A DNA stretch of 64,000 nucleotides from Lawsonella clevelandensis (GTDB taxonomy: Bacteria; Actinomycetota; Actinomycetes; Mycobacteriales; Mycobacteriaceae). The stretch covers positions 25,201 to 89,200 of the forward strand of contig NZ_QFOZ01000011.1 in the NCBI RefSeq assembly GCF_003241315.1, read 5' to 3'. The first letter of the stretch is position 1. Each line of letters opens with the position of its first letter. The notes beneath the pieces are model-generated. The model did not search any database. It was given only the letters and a program-made list of their open reading frames with translations, and was not told the DNA's origin. Position numbers and translations under genes: made by a program. Of this stretch, positions 33,566 through 43,245 are shown piece after piece.

Positions 33566-33903
33566 TAGTCTTGTGCCTCCTCAATGGGTTTGCGCTCTTT
33601 GGGTTTGAACATTTCGAGCATGCGGTCGGTAACGACAAAGCCGCCCACAACGTTCAACGTGCCGAAGACAACAGCGACGAACAGGATAATGGCAAGAAGG
33701 ACATTAATGGCGGTGTTGTCAGAGCTGAGATCGACAGAACCGAGTACCCACATGGCACCCAGGACGACAATGCCGTGAATGGCGTTCGTGCCGGACATGA
33801 GGGGGGTGTGGAGAGAATTGGGGACCTTGGAGATCACCGAGAAGCCGACAAAGCCGGCCAGGACGATGAGGGCTATAAGGAGTAGCAGGTCGTTGGCAGA
33901 CAT
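33565..33903 (-). CDS. pntAb: NAD(P) transhydrogenase alpha subunit, membrane part
   Basis: 112 residues with three helices and the NSLHTPLMSGTNAIHGIVVLG signature, shortened here to PLMSGTNAIHGIV, of the PntA membrane domain. In this lineage alpha is split in two genes, unlike E. coli. Lies between pntAa (3 nt gap) and pntB (1 nt overlap). Confidence 0.95.
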   Translation of the reverse strand: MSANDLLLLIALIVLAGFVGFSVISKVPNSLHTPLMSGTNAIHGIVVLGAMWVLGSVDLSSDNTAINVLLAIILFVAVVFGTLNVVGGFVVTDRMLEMFKPKERKPIEEAQD

Positions 33904-33906
33904 GGG

Positions 33907-35004
33907 CTAGGCCTCCTTGTCACGGGTGACGCAGGCGCTGGCCAGAATCTCGTCCTCGAAGTCGGGAGCGAGAGCACCCTCATCGTTGAGCATGAGTTCC
34001 AGGAGAGCCTGAATGTTTTTAGCGTAGAGCTCCGAGGAGTGTTCCGGCATGGTGGCGGGAAGATTCAACGGGGAGCAGATGGTAACACTGTTCTTCACAA
34101 CGGTCTTACCAGGTTCAGTGAGTTCACAGTTGCCGCCAGTTTCACCAGCGAGGTCAACAATGACGGAACCGGGCTTCATGCGGGAAGCAGCATCGGCAGT
34201 AACGAGAATGGGGGCACGGCGACCAGGAACAAGTGCAGTAGTAATAACTGCGTCGGCATCACCAATGGCAGCGGCGAGACGCTCCTGCTGGAGAGCCTTT
34301 TCTTCCTCCGTAAGTTCACGGGCGTAGCCACCTTCACCAGCGGCTTCAATACCCAGGTCGAGCCACTTAGCGCCCACGGACTTAACCTGCTCGGCAACCT
34401 CGGGGCGCACATCGTAGCCAATGGTGCGGGCGCCCAGGCGGCGGGCGGTAGCAAGAGCCTGCAGGCCGGAGACACCAACACCGAGCACCATAACGGTGGC
34501 GGGTTTTACAGTGCCGGCGGCGGTGGTGAGCATGGGGAAGAAACGAGTGAGGTTGTCAGCGGCAACTAGCACGGCTTTGTAGCCGGCCACGTTGTTCTGA
34601 GAACTCAATGCATCCATCACCTGGGCGCGGGAGATACGCGGAATAGCCTCCATGGCGTAGGCTTCCACACCCTTGGCTTTCAGTTCCCCAATCTGGTTTT
34701 CCTGGGAACGTGGATTGAGGAAACCAATAAGCCGTGTACCTGCGGAGAGCTTAGCGATCTCGTCGGTGCTGGGTTCTGCAACCTTGACAACAACGTCACA
34801 GTCCCAGGGATTTCCAATAACTGCGCCGGCAGATTCGAATGCACTGTCTGGAAGTAGTGCAGCTTCACCTGCGCCGGATTCGACAATAACGTCTAGTCCT
34901 TTTCCAATAAGTTGTGTGATGACCTTCGGGACAAGCGCTACACGACGCTCGCCCGGCGCGGTCTCACGGACCACACCGATGCGTGGCCGTTGTGCCGATA
35001 CCAT
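33907..35004 (-). CDS. pntAa: NAD(P) transhydrogenase alpha subunit, NAD-binding part
   Basis: 365 residues of AlaDH/PNT fold. Begins RIGVVRETAPGERRVAL, the NAD-binding Rossmann loop is VMVLGVGVSGLQALATA, and RRAPILVTADAASRMKPG follows. Hydride donor domain of transhydrogenase; first gene of pntAa-pntAb-pntB. The start at 35004 lies about 100 bp from purT. Confidence 0.95.
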   Translation of the reverse strand: MVSAQRPRIGVVRETAPGERRVALVPKVITQLIGKGLDVIVESGAGEAALLPDSAFESAGAVIGNPWDCDVVVKVAEPSTDEIAKLSAGTRLIGFLNPRSQENQIGELKAKGVEAYAMEAIPRISRAQVMDALSSQNNVAGYKAVLVAADNLTRFFPMLTTAAGTVKPATVMVLGVGVSGLQALATARRLGARTIGYDVRPEVAEQVKSVGAKWLDLGIEAAGEGGYARELTEEEKALQQERLAAAIGDADAVITTALVPGRRAPILVTADAASRMKPGSVIVDLAGETGGNCELTEPGKTVVKNSVTICSPLNLPATMPEHSSELYAKNIQALLELMLNDEGALAPDFEDEILASACVTRDKEA

Positions 35005-35108
35005 TCAATCCTCGTTTCCTGTTGTTATGAAGTAGCTAAGGGTTTGTGACAACTATACGAAATTTTGTCGTGATTGTGGATAAAAAGTTTCTTATTATTA
35101 GGAAAATC

Positions 35109-36326
35109 TTACCGAACGACGTGAATCTTCTGGGCTGCCGATTGTGATTTCTGCAAAGCATCCTCCACATCGACACCTGTTGCCACCACAACCCCCATGC
35201 GACGTCCCACATGCGCTTCCGGCTTACCAAAGAGGCGCACATCAGTACCCGGAATAGCTAAAGCATCGGCAACCCCGGTAAAGCCCAGGCCCTCGCCCTC
35301 ACACGGCGACTTCACTACACTACTGGCCGCCGGGAAAAGCAGCGTCGTATCCACGGGGAGCCCCAATACGGCTCGGGCATGCAGTTCAAACTCGCTAAAA
35401 CGCTGCGACGCCATGGTGACGAGTCCCGTATCATGCGGGCGGGGTGATACTTCTGAGAAGAGAACATCGTCCCCCTTGACGAAAAGCTCTACCCCAAAAA
35501 TGCCGCGGCCACCGAGTGCGGACGTCACCTTGTCCGCAATTTTACGAGCGTTTGCCAATGCCGCATCCGTCATAGGCTGGGGCTGCCACGATGCCACATA
35601 GTCCCCATTGTCCTGGTGGTGACCAATGGGAGCGCAGAAATAGGTGCTCGTCTCGCCCGTTTGGGGATCCCGTCCCCGCACGGTAAGCAGGGTAATTTCG
35701 TAGTCGAAGTCAACAAACCCCTCTACAATGACGCGCCCCTGGTCCACGCGGGAATCGTCGCGGGCGTGGTCCCATGCAGCATCAATATCATCAGCGTGGC
35801 GTACCACCGTTTGCCCATGCCCCGACGACGACATAATAGGCTTCACAACGCACGGCATACCCACATTCTGGATAGCCTCTTTCATCTCTTCCCGCGACGA
35901 TGCGAACTGGTAGGGGGATGTTGGAAGCCCTAATTCTTCCGCGGCGAGCCGGCGGATACCCTCGCGGTTCATTGTGAGCTGCACTGCCCGTGGAGTGGGG
36001 ATAACCGTGGACGTACCCTCCTCCTGGATAAGCGCGAGCGCGTCCGTGGCAAGAGCTTCAATTTCGGGAATAACATAGTCCGGCCGTTCCTCTCGAATAA
36101 GAGGGAGGAGTTCGTCCGGGTTAGCCATATTAATGGTGTAGCTGCGATGTGCTACCTGCTGGGCCGGGGCACCGTAGTAGCGGTCCACGGCAATCACTTC
36201 AACGCCGAGCCGCTGGAAGGCAATAGTGACTTCCTTACCGAGCTCACCCGATCCCAGTAGCATAACCCGTGTCGCACCTGGAGTTTGGGCAGTACCAATG
36301 CGGGGCAAGACGGGTGGTGTGGTCAT
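35109..36326 (-). CDS. purT: Formate-dependent GAR transformylase
   Basis: 405 residues of ATP-grasp fold. N-terminal PreATP domain MLLGSGELGKEVTIAFQRLG, then ATP-grasp with PCVVKPIMSSSGHGQTVV and a metal site in FFSEVSPRPHDTG-like FSEVSPRPHDTG. Makes formylglycinamide ribonucleotide from GAR, formate and ATP in purine synthesis, an alternative to PurN that does not need formyl-tetrahydrofolate. Confidence 0.96.
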   Translation of the reverse strand: MTTPPVLPRIGTAQTPGATRVMLLGSGELGKEVTIAFQRLGVEVIAVDRYYGAPAQQVAHRSYTINMANPDELLPLIREERPDYVIPEIEALATDALALIQEEGTSTVIPTPRAVQLTMNREGIRRLAAEELGLPTSPYQFASSREEMKEAIQNVGMPCVVKPIMSSSGHGQTVVRHADDIDAAWDHARDDSRVDQGRVIVEGFVDFDYEITLLTVRGRDPQTGETSTYFCAPIGHHQDNGDYVASWQPQPMTDAALANARKIADKVTSALGGRGIFGVELFVKGDDVLFSEVSPRPHDTGLVTMASQRFSEFELHARAVLGLPVDTTLLFPAASSVVKSPCEGEGLGFTGVADALAIPGTDVRLFGKPEAHVGRRMGVVVATGVDVEDALQKSQSAAQKIHVVR

Positions 36327-36413
36327 GGGAGGCTCCTTCTCAGCGTGGTGTTAGCTCTCATGATAGAGCACGATTACCACACAAACAGCACCATAAGGCG
36401 TCTACTACCAGAG

Positions 36414-37889
36414 TTATTCATTCTCGTGACGAGCAACCCAGGCAGAATCGGGAACCGCCTTGGGGAAAAACCCGGGAGTTTCCACAAATACGGGAGTCTC
36501 AATACCGGCCTTGCGCTGCCTATCATAGTCACACAAGCACCGCACACCGTACTTCATAAGAAGCGCTACCGCCACCATATTAATAATGGTCATCAGCGCC
36601 AGGGAAAGATCCGCCAGGGACCATGCCAGCGGCAACGCCGCTATAGACCCCAACCCCGTCGCCGCAATCATCACAACATGCAGTATGGTGCTGCCGTGTT
36701 TCGTCCACCCCAAATAATTCACGTTAATCTCGGCGAACACGGAATAGCCCAGGGTACTGGAGTAGGCGAAGAGGAAGATAACAATGGACATAAACCACAC
36801 TGTCCAGCCGGTACCGTAGTCCAGATGGTGTGTCAGTGCAGTCTGTGCCAGGATCCCGTCCTCCAATTCCTGCCCGGGTGTATAAACACTGGGACCAGCC
36901 AGCAGGATCATGAAACCCGTCATGGAGCAGACGATGATGGTGTCCACGAAAGTACCAAGGGACTGAATAAGCCCCTGTACCACCGGGTGCGGCACGTCAG
37001 CGGTGGCGGCCCCATTGGGCATGGACCCCTGTCCCGCCTCGTTGGAGAAAAGACCACGCTTAGCACCGTTGAACATGGTGGCCCAGAGTCCCCCGCCCAC
37101 ACCGGCTAGGCCTGCTCGTAGACCAAAAGCACCCGCGAAAATATCGGAGAACACACGCGGCAGGTCGGTGATATTCATAAGGATGGTAATAAGCGACACC
37201 AGCAGATAAATAATGGCCATAATGGGCACAAGGTGCTCTGTTACCTTCGCAACCCGGCGCAACCCACCCAACATGATGGGGATACTGATAGCCACGAGAA
37301 CGAGGGCCGTCACCCACACGGGTATGCCGGCGGTGGATTTGAACTGCTGGGCAATAGTATTCGACTGCACCATGGGGAAGATAAGCCCATAGGAAAAGAC
37401 GAGGAGAGCCGCAAATATAACACCCCACGTGCGGGAGCCCAGACCGCGCTCAATGTAGTAGGCGGGGCCACCGTGGGAGAGTCCGTCCTTCCCCTTCACT
37501 TTGAAGATTTGGGCAAGGGTGCTTTCCATGAAGCTGGTCGCCATGCCCAGGAGCGCCACTATCCACATCCAGAAGAGAGCGCCGGGACCGCCCACGATAA
37601 GTGCCAGGGAAACACCGGCGATATTACCGGTGCCCACGCGTGAAGCGAGACCCACTGTGAATGCTTGAAAGCTGGAGAGGGAGGTGCCCTTTTGCTTCCG
37701 TGAATCGAGCATGAGGTGCCACATGTGCCCGAAGAGGCGGAACTGTACACCTCGAGTGGCAACGGTAAAGACAATGCCGAGGCCAACGAGCACAAAAATG
37801 AGGATATGGGAGGATATAAATCCTTCTATTTGGGTGACCAGGTCTGTGAGCACTAGAACGACACTACCATTATTCGCGTTATCTCCCAT
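36414..37889 (-). CDS. Alanine/glycine:cation symporter (AgcS)
   Basis: About 490 residues with ten or eleven helices. Family motifs: SRVGTGNIAGVSLALIVGGPGALFWMW (shown here in part as SRVGTGNIAGV), GGPAYYIERGLG and KRGLFSNEAGQGSMPNGAAT. Sodium- or proton-coupled uptake of alanine or glycine. Three candidate starts (37889, 37904, 37943) lack a good Shine-Dalgarno. 37889 is the most economical; the longer ones would overlap the start of the divergent paralogue. Confidence 0.9.
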   Translation of the reverse strand: MGDNANNGSVVLVLTDLVTQIEGFISSHILIFVLVGLGIVFTVATRGVQFRLFGHMWHLMLDSRKQKGTSLSSFQAFTVGLASRVGTGNIAGVSLALIVGGPGALFWMWIVALLGMATSFMESTLAQIFKVKGKDGLSHGGPAYYIERGLGSRTWGVIFAALLVFSYGLIFPMVQSNTIAQQFKSTAGIPVWVTALVLVAISIPIMLGGLRRVAKVTEHLVPIMAIIYLLVSLITILMNITDLPRVFSDIFAGAFGLRAGLAGVGGGLWATMFNGAKRGLFSNEAGQGSMPNGAATADVPHPVVQGLIQSLGTFVDTIIVCSMTGFMILLAGPSVYTPGQELEDGILAQTALTHHLDYGTGWTVWFMSIVIFLFAYSSTLGYSVFAEINVNYLGWTKHGSTILHVVMIAATGLGSIAALPLAWSLADLSLALMTIINMVAVALLMKYGVRCLCDYDRQRKAGIETPVFVETPGFFPKAVPDSAWVARHENE

Positions 37890-37902
37890 TAAACTATTGC
37901 CC

Positions 37903-39330
37903 ATGAAGAATGCCACCGAACTACTGGGCAGCATTAACAACATATATGGGTATGTGTTAATGGCGTTATTGGCTATTGCTGGTCTTTACTTTTCCATCCG
38001 GACTGTTGTGGTACAAATACGCCACCTGCCGGAGATGATGCGTACCCTCGTGGAGCAGCCGGAAAAGCAAGAGGGCGGAAAGAAGGGCATTAGCGCATTC
38101 CGCGCATTCACAGTATCGGCGGCAAGCCGCGTTGGTACCGGCAATATTGTGGGTGTGGCTGTGGCTATTGCCTTGGGTGGTCCAGGCGCTCTCTTCTGGA
38201 TGTGGCTTTTCGCCATTGTGGGTGGGGCGACGGCTTTTGTCGAGTCCACGTTGGGGCAGCTTTATAAGGTGAAAGATAAAGCGACAGGAGCATTTCGAGG
38301 TGGTCCCGCCTACTATATTGAAAAAGGTTTAGAGAAACGGTGGCTGGCTATCCTCTTCGTTATCGCCATTACGTTTACCTATGGTTTTGTCTTTAATATG
38401 GTGCAGGCCAACTCTATTACCGAAACAACATCGCAAGCGTTGAAGCCCCTCATCCACAATTCAGACAATATGAAGTGGGTTAATCTTGCTCTTGCCCTTG
38501 TTATCTCAGCGTTAACAGCGGCAGTTATTTTTGGTGGAATTTGGCGAATCAGTGCCGTCTCACAAGTGCTAGTTCCCATTATGGCGGTGGTGTACATCGT
38601 CCTCGGGCTTTACGTATGCATTGTCAACGGGGCCAAAATTCCCGGCGCCATCTCCCTCATTTTCCAGTGCGCTTTCGGGGCAAAACAGGTAGCCGGAGCC
38701 GGTATTGGTGCAGCCATGATGATTGGTATTCGCCGTGGTCTCTTCTCCAACGAGGCCGGTATGGGGTCTGTTCCTAATGCTTCCGCCACGGCGGCAGTGT
38801 CACACCCGGTAAAACAGGGCTTTGTACAAACCCTGGGTGTCTACTTCGATACCCTTATTATTTGCTCGGTGACGGCCTTCATCATTCTGCTTAATAACCC
38901 CGACTATGGGGTGGATGATGGCGCCGTAGCTACTCAACATGCGCTTGCCCACCAGCTAGGAAGTTGGGCTAATCCGGTTTTGGCTGTGGTGTTGTTCTTC
39001 CTGGCGTACAGTTCCATTATTGGTAATTACTACTACGGGGAGTGCAATATCCAATTCCTCACAGAATCGAAGAAGGCCCTTATGTGGTTCCGTATTCTGG
39101 TGGTGCTGTGTGTGTTTGGGGGATCCTTGGCCGCATTGGACTTTGTGTGGGCCTTGGCGGATATCTCCATGAGTATTATGGCCACTATTAACCTGGTGGC
39201 AGTTATTCCGCTTGGTGGGCTAGCTATTGAGCTTCTCCGCGACTACAACAGTCAAAAGGACAGTGGCCACAACCCTGTGTTTCATAAGGATTCCCTCCCT
39301 CAGGCCCGCAATGTCGAGTGCTGGGATTAA
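37903..39330 (+). CDS. Second AgcS-family symporter
   Basis: 475 residues; same motifs as its neighbour (SRVGTGNIVGVAVA, GGPAYYIEKGLE, RRGLFSNEAGMGSVPNASAT) but clearly diverged from it. The ATG at 37903 gives a full family N-terminus (MKNATELLGSINNIYGYVL). Head-to-head with the first copy, with only 13 bp between starts and no Shine-Dalgarno. Leaderless transcripts or promoters inside the opposite gene are therefore likely. Sodium-coupled small amino acid uptake. Confidence 0.9.
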   Translation: MKNATELLGSINNIYGYVLMALLAIAGLYFSIRTVVVQIRHLPEMMRTLVEQPEKQEGGKKGISAFRAFTVSAASRVGTGNIVGVAVAIALGGPGALFWMWLFAIVGGATAFVESTLGQLYKVKDKATGAFRGGPAYYIEKGLEKRWLAILFVIAITFTYGFVFNMVQANSITETTSQALKPLIHNSDNMKWVNLALALVISALTAAVIFGGIWRISAVSQVLVPIMAVVYIVLGLYVCIVNGAKIPGAISLIFQCAFGAKQVAGAGIGAAMMIGIRRGLFSNEAGMGSVPNASATAAVSHPVKQGFVQTLGVYFDTLIICSVTAFIILLNNPDYGVDDGAVATQHALAHQLGSWANPVLAVVLFFLAYSSIIGNYYYGECNIQFLTESKKALMWFRILVVLCVFGGSLAALDFVWALADISMSIMATINLVAVIPLGGLAIELLRDYNSQKDSGHNPVFHKDSLPQARNVECWD

Positions 39331-39347
39331 CACCAGTGCTGGATAGC

Positions 39348-39400
39348 AGAACGCCCGCCGGAAGATCCTTTGCGGATCCTCCCGTGCGGGCGTTCTCCTG
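39348..39400. terminator. Terminator between AgcS and purA
   Basis: Stem agaacgcccgc (39348-39358) / gcgggcgttct (39386-39396) with an inner ggatcc pairing, followed by cctgttta; between convergent genes. Confidence 0.8.
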
Positions 39401-39480
39401 TTTATTGAGTTTTCTTTAGTGAGCTTTTAGTGGGCTCTCTCTTAATGGACTCTAGCTAAGCCCTATCGAGCTACCCTGTA

Positions 39481-40779
39481 TTAGCCCTCGATTTCGGCCA
39501 CGAGGTCGTTAATGACGACATTCTCGTCACGGCCGGGGCCAACACCAATGTAGGAGATGCGGGTACCACAGAGTTCTTCCAGACGCTTCATGTACTTCTG
39601 GGCATTCTCGGGCAGATCATCGAACGTGCGCGCGGTGGTGATGTCTTCAGTCCAGCCAGGCAGCATTTCGTAGATGGGCTTCGCGTGGTGGAAATCGCTT
39701 TGGCTTTCCGGCATGTGGTCAAAACGCTTGCCGTCTGCTTCGTAGGCAACGCAGACGGGGATTTCTTTCAGACCGGTGAGGACGTCGAGCTTCGTCACGA
39801 ACATGTCGGTGAAACCGTTAATGCGGGACGCGTACTCGGCAACAACACCATCGAACCAGCCACAGCGGCGGGGACGCTTGGTAACAACACCGTACTCGTG
39901 GCCGGTTTCGCGGAGGAACTCACCGGATTCGTCGAAGAGCTCGGTGGGGAATGGGCCAGCGCCAACGCGGGTGGTGTAAGCCTTAATAATTCCGACGGCA
40001 TGGGTGATGCGGGTGGGGCCAATACCGGAGCCCACGCAGGCACCACCTGCGGACGGGTTGGAGGAGGTAACGAAGGGGTATGTGCCGTGGTCCACGTCCA
40101 GCATGGTGGCCTGGCCGCCTTCCATAAGGACGGATTTACCCTCGTCAAGAGCCTTATTCAGGAGGAGGCTGGTGTCGCATACCATGGGGGCCAGGCGGTC
40201 GCGGTACTGCAGGAAGTAGTTCACAATTTCGTCCACGTCGAATGCGGGGCGGTTGTAGACTTTCACCAGCATTTCGTTCTTAGCACGCAGGGTGCCTTCC
40301 ACTTTTTGACGGAGGATGGATTCGTCAAAAATGTCTTGGACGCGGATACCAATGCGGTTAACTTTGTCGGCGTAGCAGGGGCCAATACCGCGGCCAGTGG
40401 TGCCAATGGCGCGCTTACCGAGGAAGCGTTCGGTGGTTTTATCGATGGTTTGGTGGTAGGGCCCTACGAGGTGGGCATTAGAGCTGATGCGGAGACGTGA
40501 GCAGTCAGCACCGCGGGATTCCAGGCCATCGATTTCCTGGAAGAGAGCCTCAAGGTTGACGACCACACCATTACCAATGACGGGAGTGACATTGGGGGTG
40601 AGGATACCGGCGGGGAGCAGTTTCAGCTCATACTTTTCGCCGCTGACCACGACAGTGTGGCCGGCGTTGTTGCCGCCATTGGGTTTGCAGACGAAGTCGA
40701 CGTGACCGCCGAGAATGTCGGTGGCCTTACCTTTGCCTTCATCGCCCCACTGGGCTCCGTTGATGACGATCGCTGCCAT
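39481..40779 (-). CDS. purA: Adenylosuccinate synthetase
   Basis: 432 residues. GTP-dependent ligation of IMP and aspartate, the first step to AMP. The P-loop-like GDEGKGKATD near residue 12, the base-contact GNNAGHTVV, and the active loop GTTGRGIGPCYADK with the later VGAGPFPTEL are all present. Leftward single gene; about 190 bp of leader to the next gene. Confidence 0.97.
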   Translation of the reverse strand: MAAIVINGAQWGDEGKGKATDILGGHVDFVCKPNGGNNAGHTVVVSGEKYELKLLPAGILTPNVTPVIGNGVVVNLEALFQEIDGLESRGADCSRLRISSNAHLVGPYHQTIDKTTERFLGKRAIGTTGRGIGPCYADKVNRIGIRVQDIFDESILRQKVEGTLRAKNEMLVKVYNRPAFDVDEIVNYFLQYRDRLAPMVCDTSLLLNKALDEGKSVLMEGGQATMLDVDHGTYPFVTSSNPSAGGACVGSGIGPTRITHAVGIIKAYTTRVGAGPFPTELFDESGEFLRETGHEYGVVTKRPRRCGWFDGVVAEYASRINGFTDMFVTKLDVLTGLKEIPVCVAYEADGKRFDHMPESQSDFHHAKPIYEMLPGWTEDITTARTFDDLPENAQKYMKRLEELCGTRISYIGVGPGRDENVVINDLVAEIEG

Positions 40780-40966
40780 ATTCTCGTTCTTTCTTTGACC
40801 GAGCCGGCAGGGGTGGGAACATCACGTAACCTATGCTGTCGGTCTTTCCGGACAGTGGTGGCACAGGAGCAATGTGGGCACAAAATGAAAAACCCGGGCC
40901 TACCCTGCAGACCCGTTACCTAATTCTACCTCGTTACGAGAGAAGAGTGAAAACTTTTTACGCCGG

Positions 40967-42157
40967 TTACGCTGGGTGGTGACCAGTATCACCCACTGCA
41001 GGAACAGCCTGCACAGCTTCCTCCCGCGTCATACCGCACACCTGCAAAAGGTCAATAAGAGTGGAACGAATCTGGGCTTGCATAACCAGCCCATGCATTC
41101 CAGACGGATCATCGGGTTCCAGCTGAAAACCGGTGCGGACGGCCACCGACATCAGTGCCTGCGTGGCCTCATGTTCTGTGGTTCGCCACTTAGCGTGTTC
41201 GGCAAGCATGGACTGCACTACCCCGGTTGCGTCACTCAACTGCGAAATAGCATCCAGGAGACGCTCATCAAGCTGGACATTATCGTCGAGGATAACAACT
41301 GCTCGCCGCGCCAGTACGCGCGTATTACGCACCGTATTGTCCAGTGGCTCAATAAACTTTTCCCACTTTTCAAGATCTTTGCGGGCGTACCACAGCAGTG
41401 GGGATATACGGACCACTTCAGCACCGTTGTAGAGGGTATCGCGAATATCATTCAACGCTGGCTGGGTGGCGCGAATATGGACAAGAGCATTCGTCACCAG
41501 CTCTGTATTGTGCGTACGGAGGCCAATGGCAACGTCACCCAACACGTCGCGTTCGGTTTGCACAACTGCGGCAAGACGACGGCGAATATCGCGGATGGGG
41601 TTAGCGGGGATCAACGCCATCACAATAATGCCGATGAGGGTACCAATTATGGCGTGCCATACGCGTTGCAAACCACCCGGCCCATGCGGCGGAATAAGGG
41701 TAGCAATGAGGATAGCGGAGGAGGCTGCCTGTACAGAGACCAGCATGCCGGACCCCAGGAAGAGAGCCATCACCATCGCCAGAAAAACAACGAAGCCAAT
41801 CTGCCACACACCGGAACCAATGCGGGCAATAATCAGTTCACCAATAAGAACGCCGGCAATAGTGCCGGCACCAATTTCGACGGATCGTTTAATGCGACGG
41901 CCGGGCACTGGGGCTAGGGCAATGATGGCGGAGACCGGCGCGAAGAAGGGTTTTGTGTCGGGGAAGATAAGGGTGGCTACCCACCATGCTACAGATGCTG
42001 CGACGGCAGCCTGGGTGATGGGGATAAGGCTGCGGTAGACGCGGTGGCATCGGCGTTTAAGACTGTCCTGAAAAATGTGCGCCCGAGTTTTCACCCAGTT
42101 ACGCATGTGCTGCTGCATCCTCATTGCGGGAGAAGTCGAGTAGTTCGGAGCAGACAA
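40967..42157 (-). CDS. FUSC-family (aromatic-acid exporter-like) membrane protein
   Basis: 396 residues. A hydrophobic block with six helices (about 45-170) includes FFAPVSAIIALAPVPGRR, typical of fusaric-acid-resistance/DUF939 proteins, then a long cytoplasmic, alpha-helical C-terminal half. Substrate unknown. The TTG at 42157 is favoured because AAAGGAAC lies directly upstream; this makes it overlap the end of the DedA gene by 59 nt. An ATG at 42124 is an alternative. Confidence 0.8.
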   Translation of the reverse strand: MSAPNYSTSPAMRMQQHMRNWVKTRAHIFQDSLKRRCHRVYRSLIPITQAAVAASVAWWVATLIFPDTKPFFAPVSAIIALAPVPGRRIKRSVEIGAGTIAGVLIGELIIARIGSGVWQIGFVVFLAMVMALFLGSGMLVSVQAASSAILIATLIPPHGPGGLQRVWHAIIGTLIGIIVMALIPANPIRDIRRRLAAVVQTERDVLGDVAIGLRTHNTELVTNALVHIRATQPALNDIRDTLYNGAEVVRISPLLWYARKDLEKWEKFIEPLDNTVRNTRVLARRAVVILDDNVQLDERLLDAISQLSDATGVVQSMLAEHAKWRTTEHEATQALMSVAVRTGFQLEPDDPSGMHGLVMQAQIRSTLIDLLQVCGMTREEAVQAVPAVGDTGHHPA

Positions 42158-42995
42158 GTTCCTTTATTGCGGCGGCGTCGAGCCCTTCATGGTCTTGCTC
42201 CGACTGGAATGCTGTAACAAGGCGTTTACGCACGTCCGTATCGTTCTCATCACTGGTTCCGGCAAGAATTTGGGTAGCGGCATCTTCCGGGTTGATGGAT
42301 TGGGGCAGGTCGCTGTTCCGGGAGTCTATAGCGCCTTTAATGGCGGTAATAATGGCGGGGAGGAGCGAAAGGAGGATGACGAAGAGGAAGATCAGCTCAA
42401 TATTTTCTTGGACGAATGTGAAGTTACCGAGTGCGGCACCCAGGAGGGTAACACCGGTGCCCCACAGGAGTCCGCCGAGAATATCGAAGGAGAGGAACAC
42501 GCGGTAGCGGAAGCCCGACATACCCGCCACCACCGGGGCATACGTTCGTACGATGGGGACGAAGCGGCAGATGATGACGGTAACGGCACCGTGTTTTTCG
42601 AAGAATCGGTGTGCTTGTACCAGGTGTTCTTTTTTAAAGACGGCATTGTCTTTGTGGGTGCGGAGCGCTTCCCCGCTTTTCCTGCCGATCCAGTAGGCGC
42701 ATTGATCGCCGAGTACCGCTACTAGCGAGGCGGAGAGGCAGACAAGCCAGATGGGGGCGAAACCGTTGGGTTGGATGGAGAGGAATCCGGCGGTGAAGAG
42801 GAGGGAGTCGCCGGGGAGGAGGGGGAAGAGGAGTCCGGTTTCAATGAAGATAATGAGCAGCATGCCAGGCAGCACGAATGCACCGAAGGGGCCATTGTTC
42901 CCTAGCAGGTAGGTAGGGTCTAGCCACTGGGGTCCAAGTGCGAGGGTAGTGGATACCGTCGCATGTGTTGCTGCCAGCGATGCGGGAATAATCAC
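42099..42995 (-). CDS. DedA-family membrane protein
   Basis: 298 residues of the DedA/SNARE-associated (VTT) family: ETGLLFPLLPGDSLLFTAGFL, then the helix-loop GRKSGEALR and the motif VIICRFVPIVRTYAPVVAG. DedA proteins are thought to be lipid (undecaprenyl phosphate or phospholipid) flippases dependent on the proton gradient. A charged, non-conserved C-terminal domain of about 80 residues is added. GTG start. Located next to fba as in M. tuberculosis. Confidence 0.9.
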   Translation of the reverse strand: MIIPASLAATHATVSTTLALGPQWLDPTYLLGNNGPFGAFVLPGMLLIIFIETGLLFPLLPGDSLLFTAGFLSIQPNGFAPIWLVCLSASLVAVLGDQCAYWIGRKSGEALRTHKDNAVFKKEHLVQAHRFFEKHGAVTVIICRFVPIVRTYAPVVAGMSGFRYRVFLSFDILGGLLWGTGVTLLGAALGNFTFVQENIELIFLFVILLSLLPAIITAIKGAIDSRNSDLPQSINPEDAATQILAGTSDENDTDVRKRLVTAFQSEQDHEGLDAAAIKELVCSELLDFSRNEDAAAHA

Positions 42996-43245
42996 CTGGT
43001 TAGTATAGGCGAGAAATGGTTATTTGTGCTTTTCGCAGATTATTGCGGAACAGTACTACAGAACAGTGCTGATGAACCTGGGCTCACCATTAAATTTTCT
43101 ATGGTAAACCTAAATTCTCCCTGTCACTGCAGAATGTATCGGTTCAGACGGGTCCATTTTCCACATTTGTTTCTGGCTATAAAGGTGCATAATGGTAGGT
43201 GAATACGGAAACACCGACAGCCCCTATCTCTGCGAAGGAAACCTT

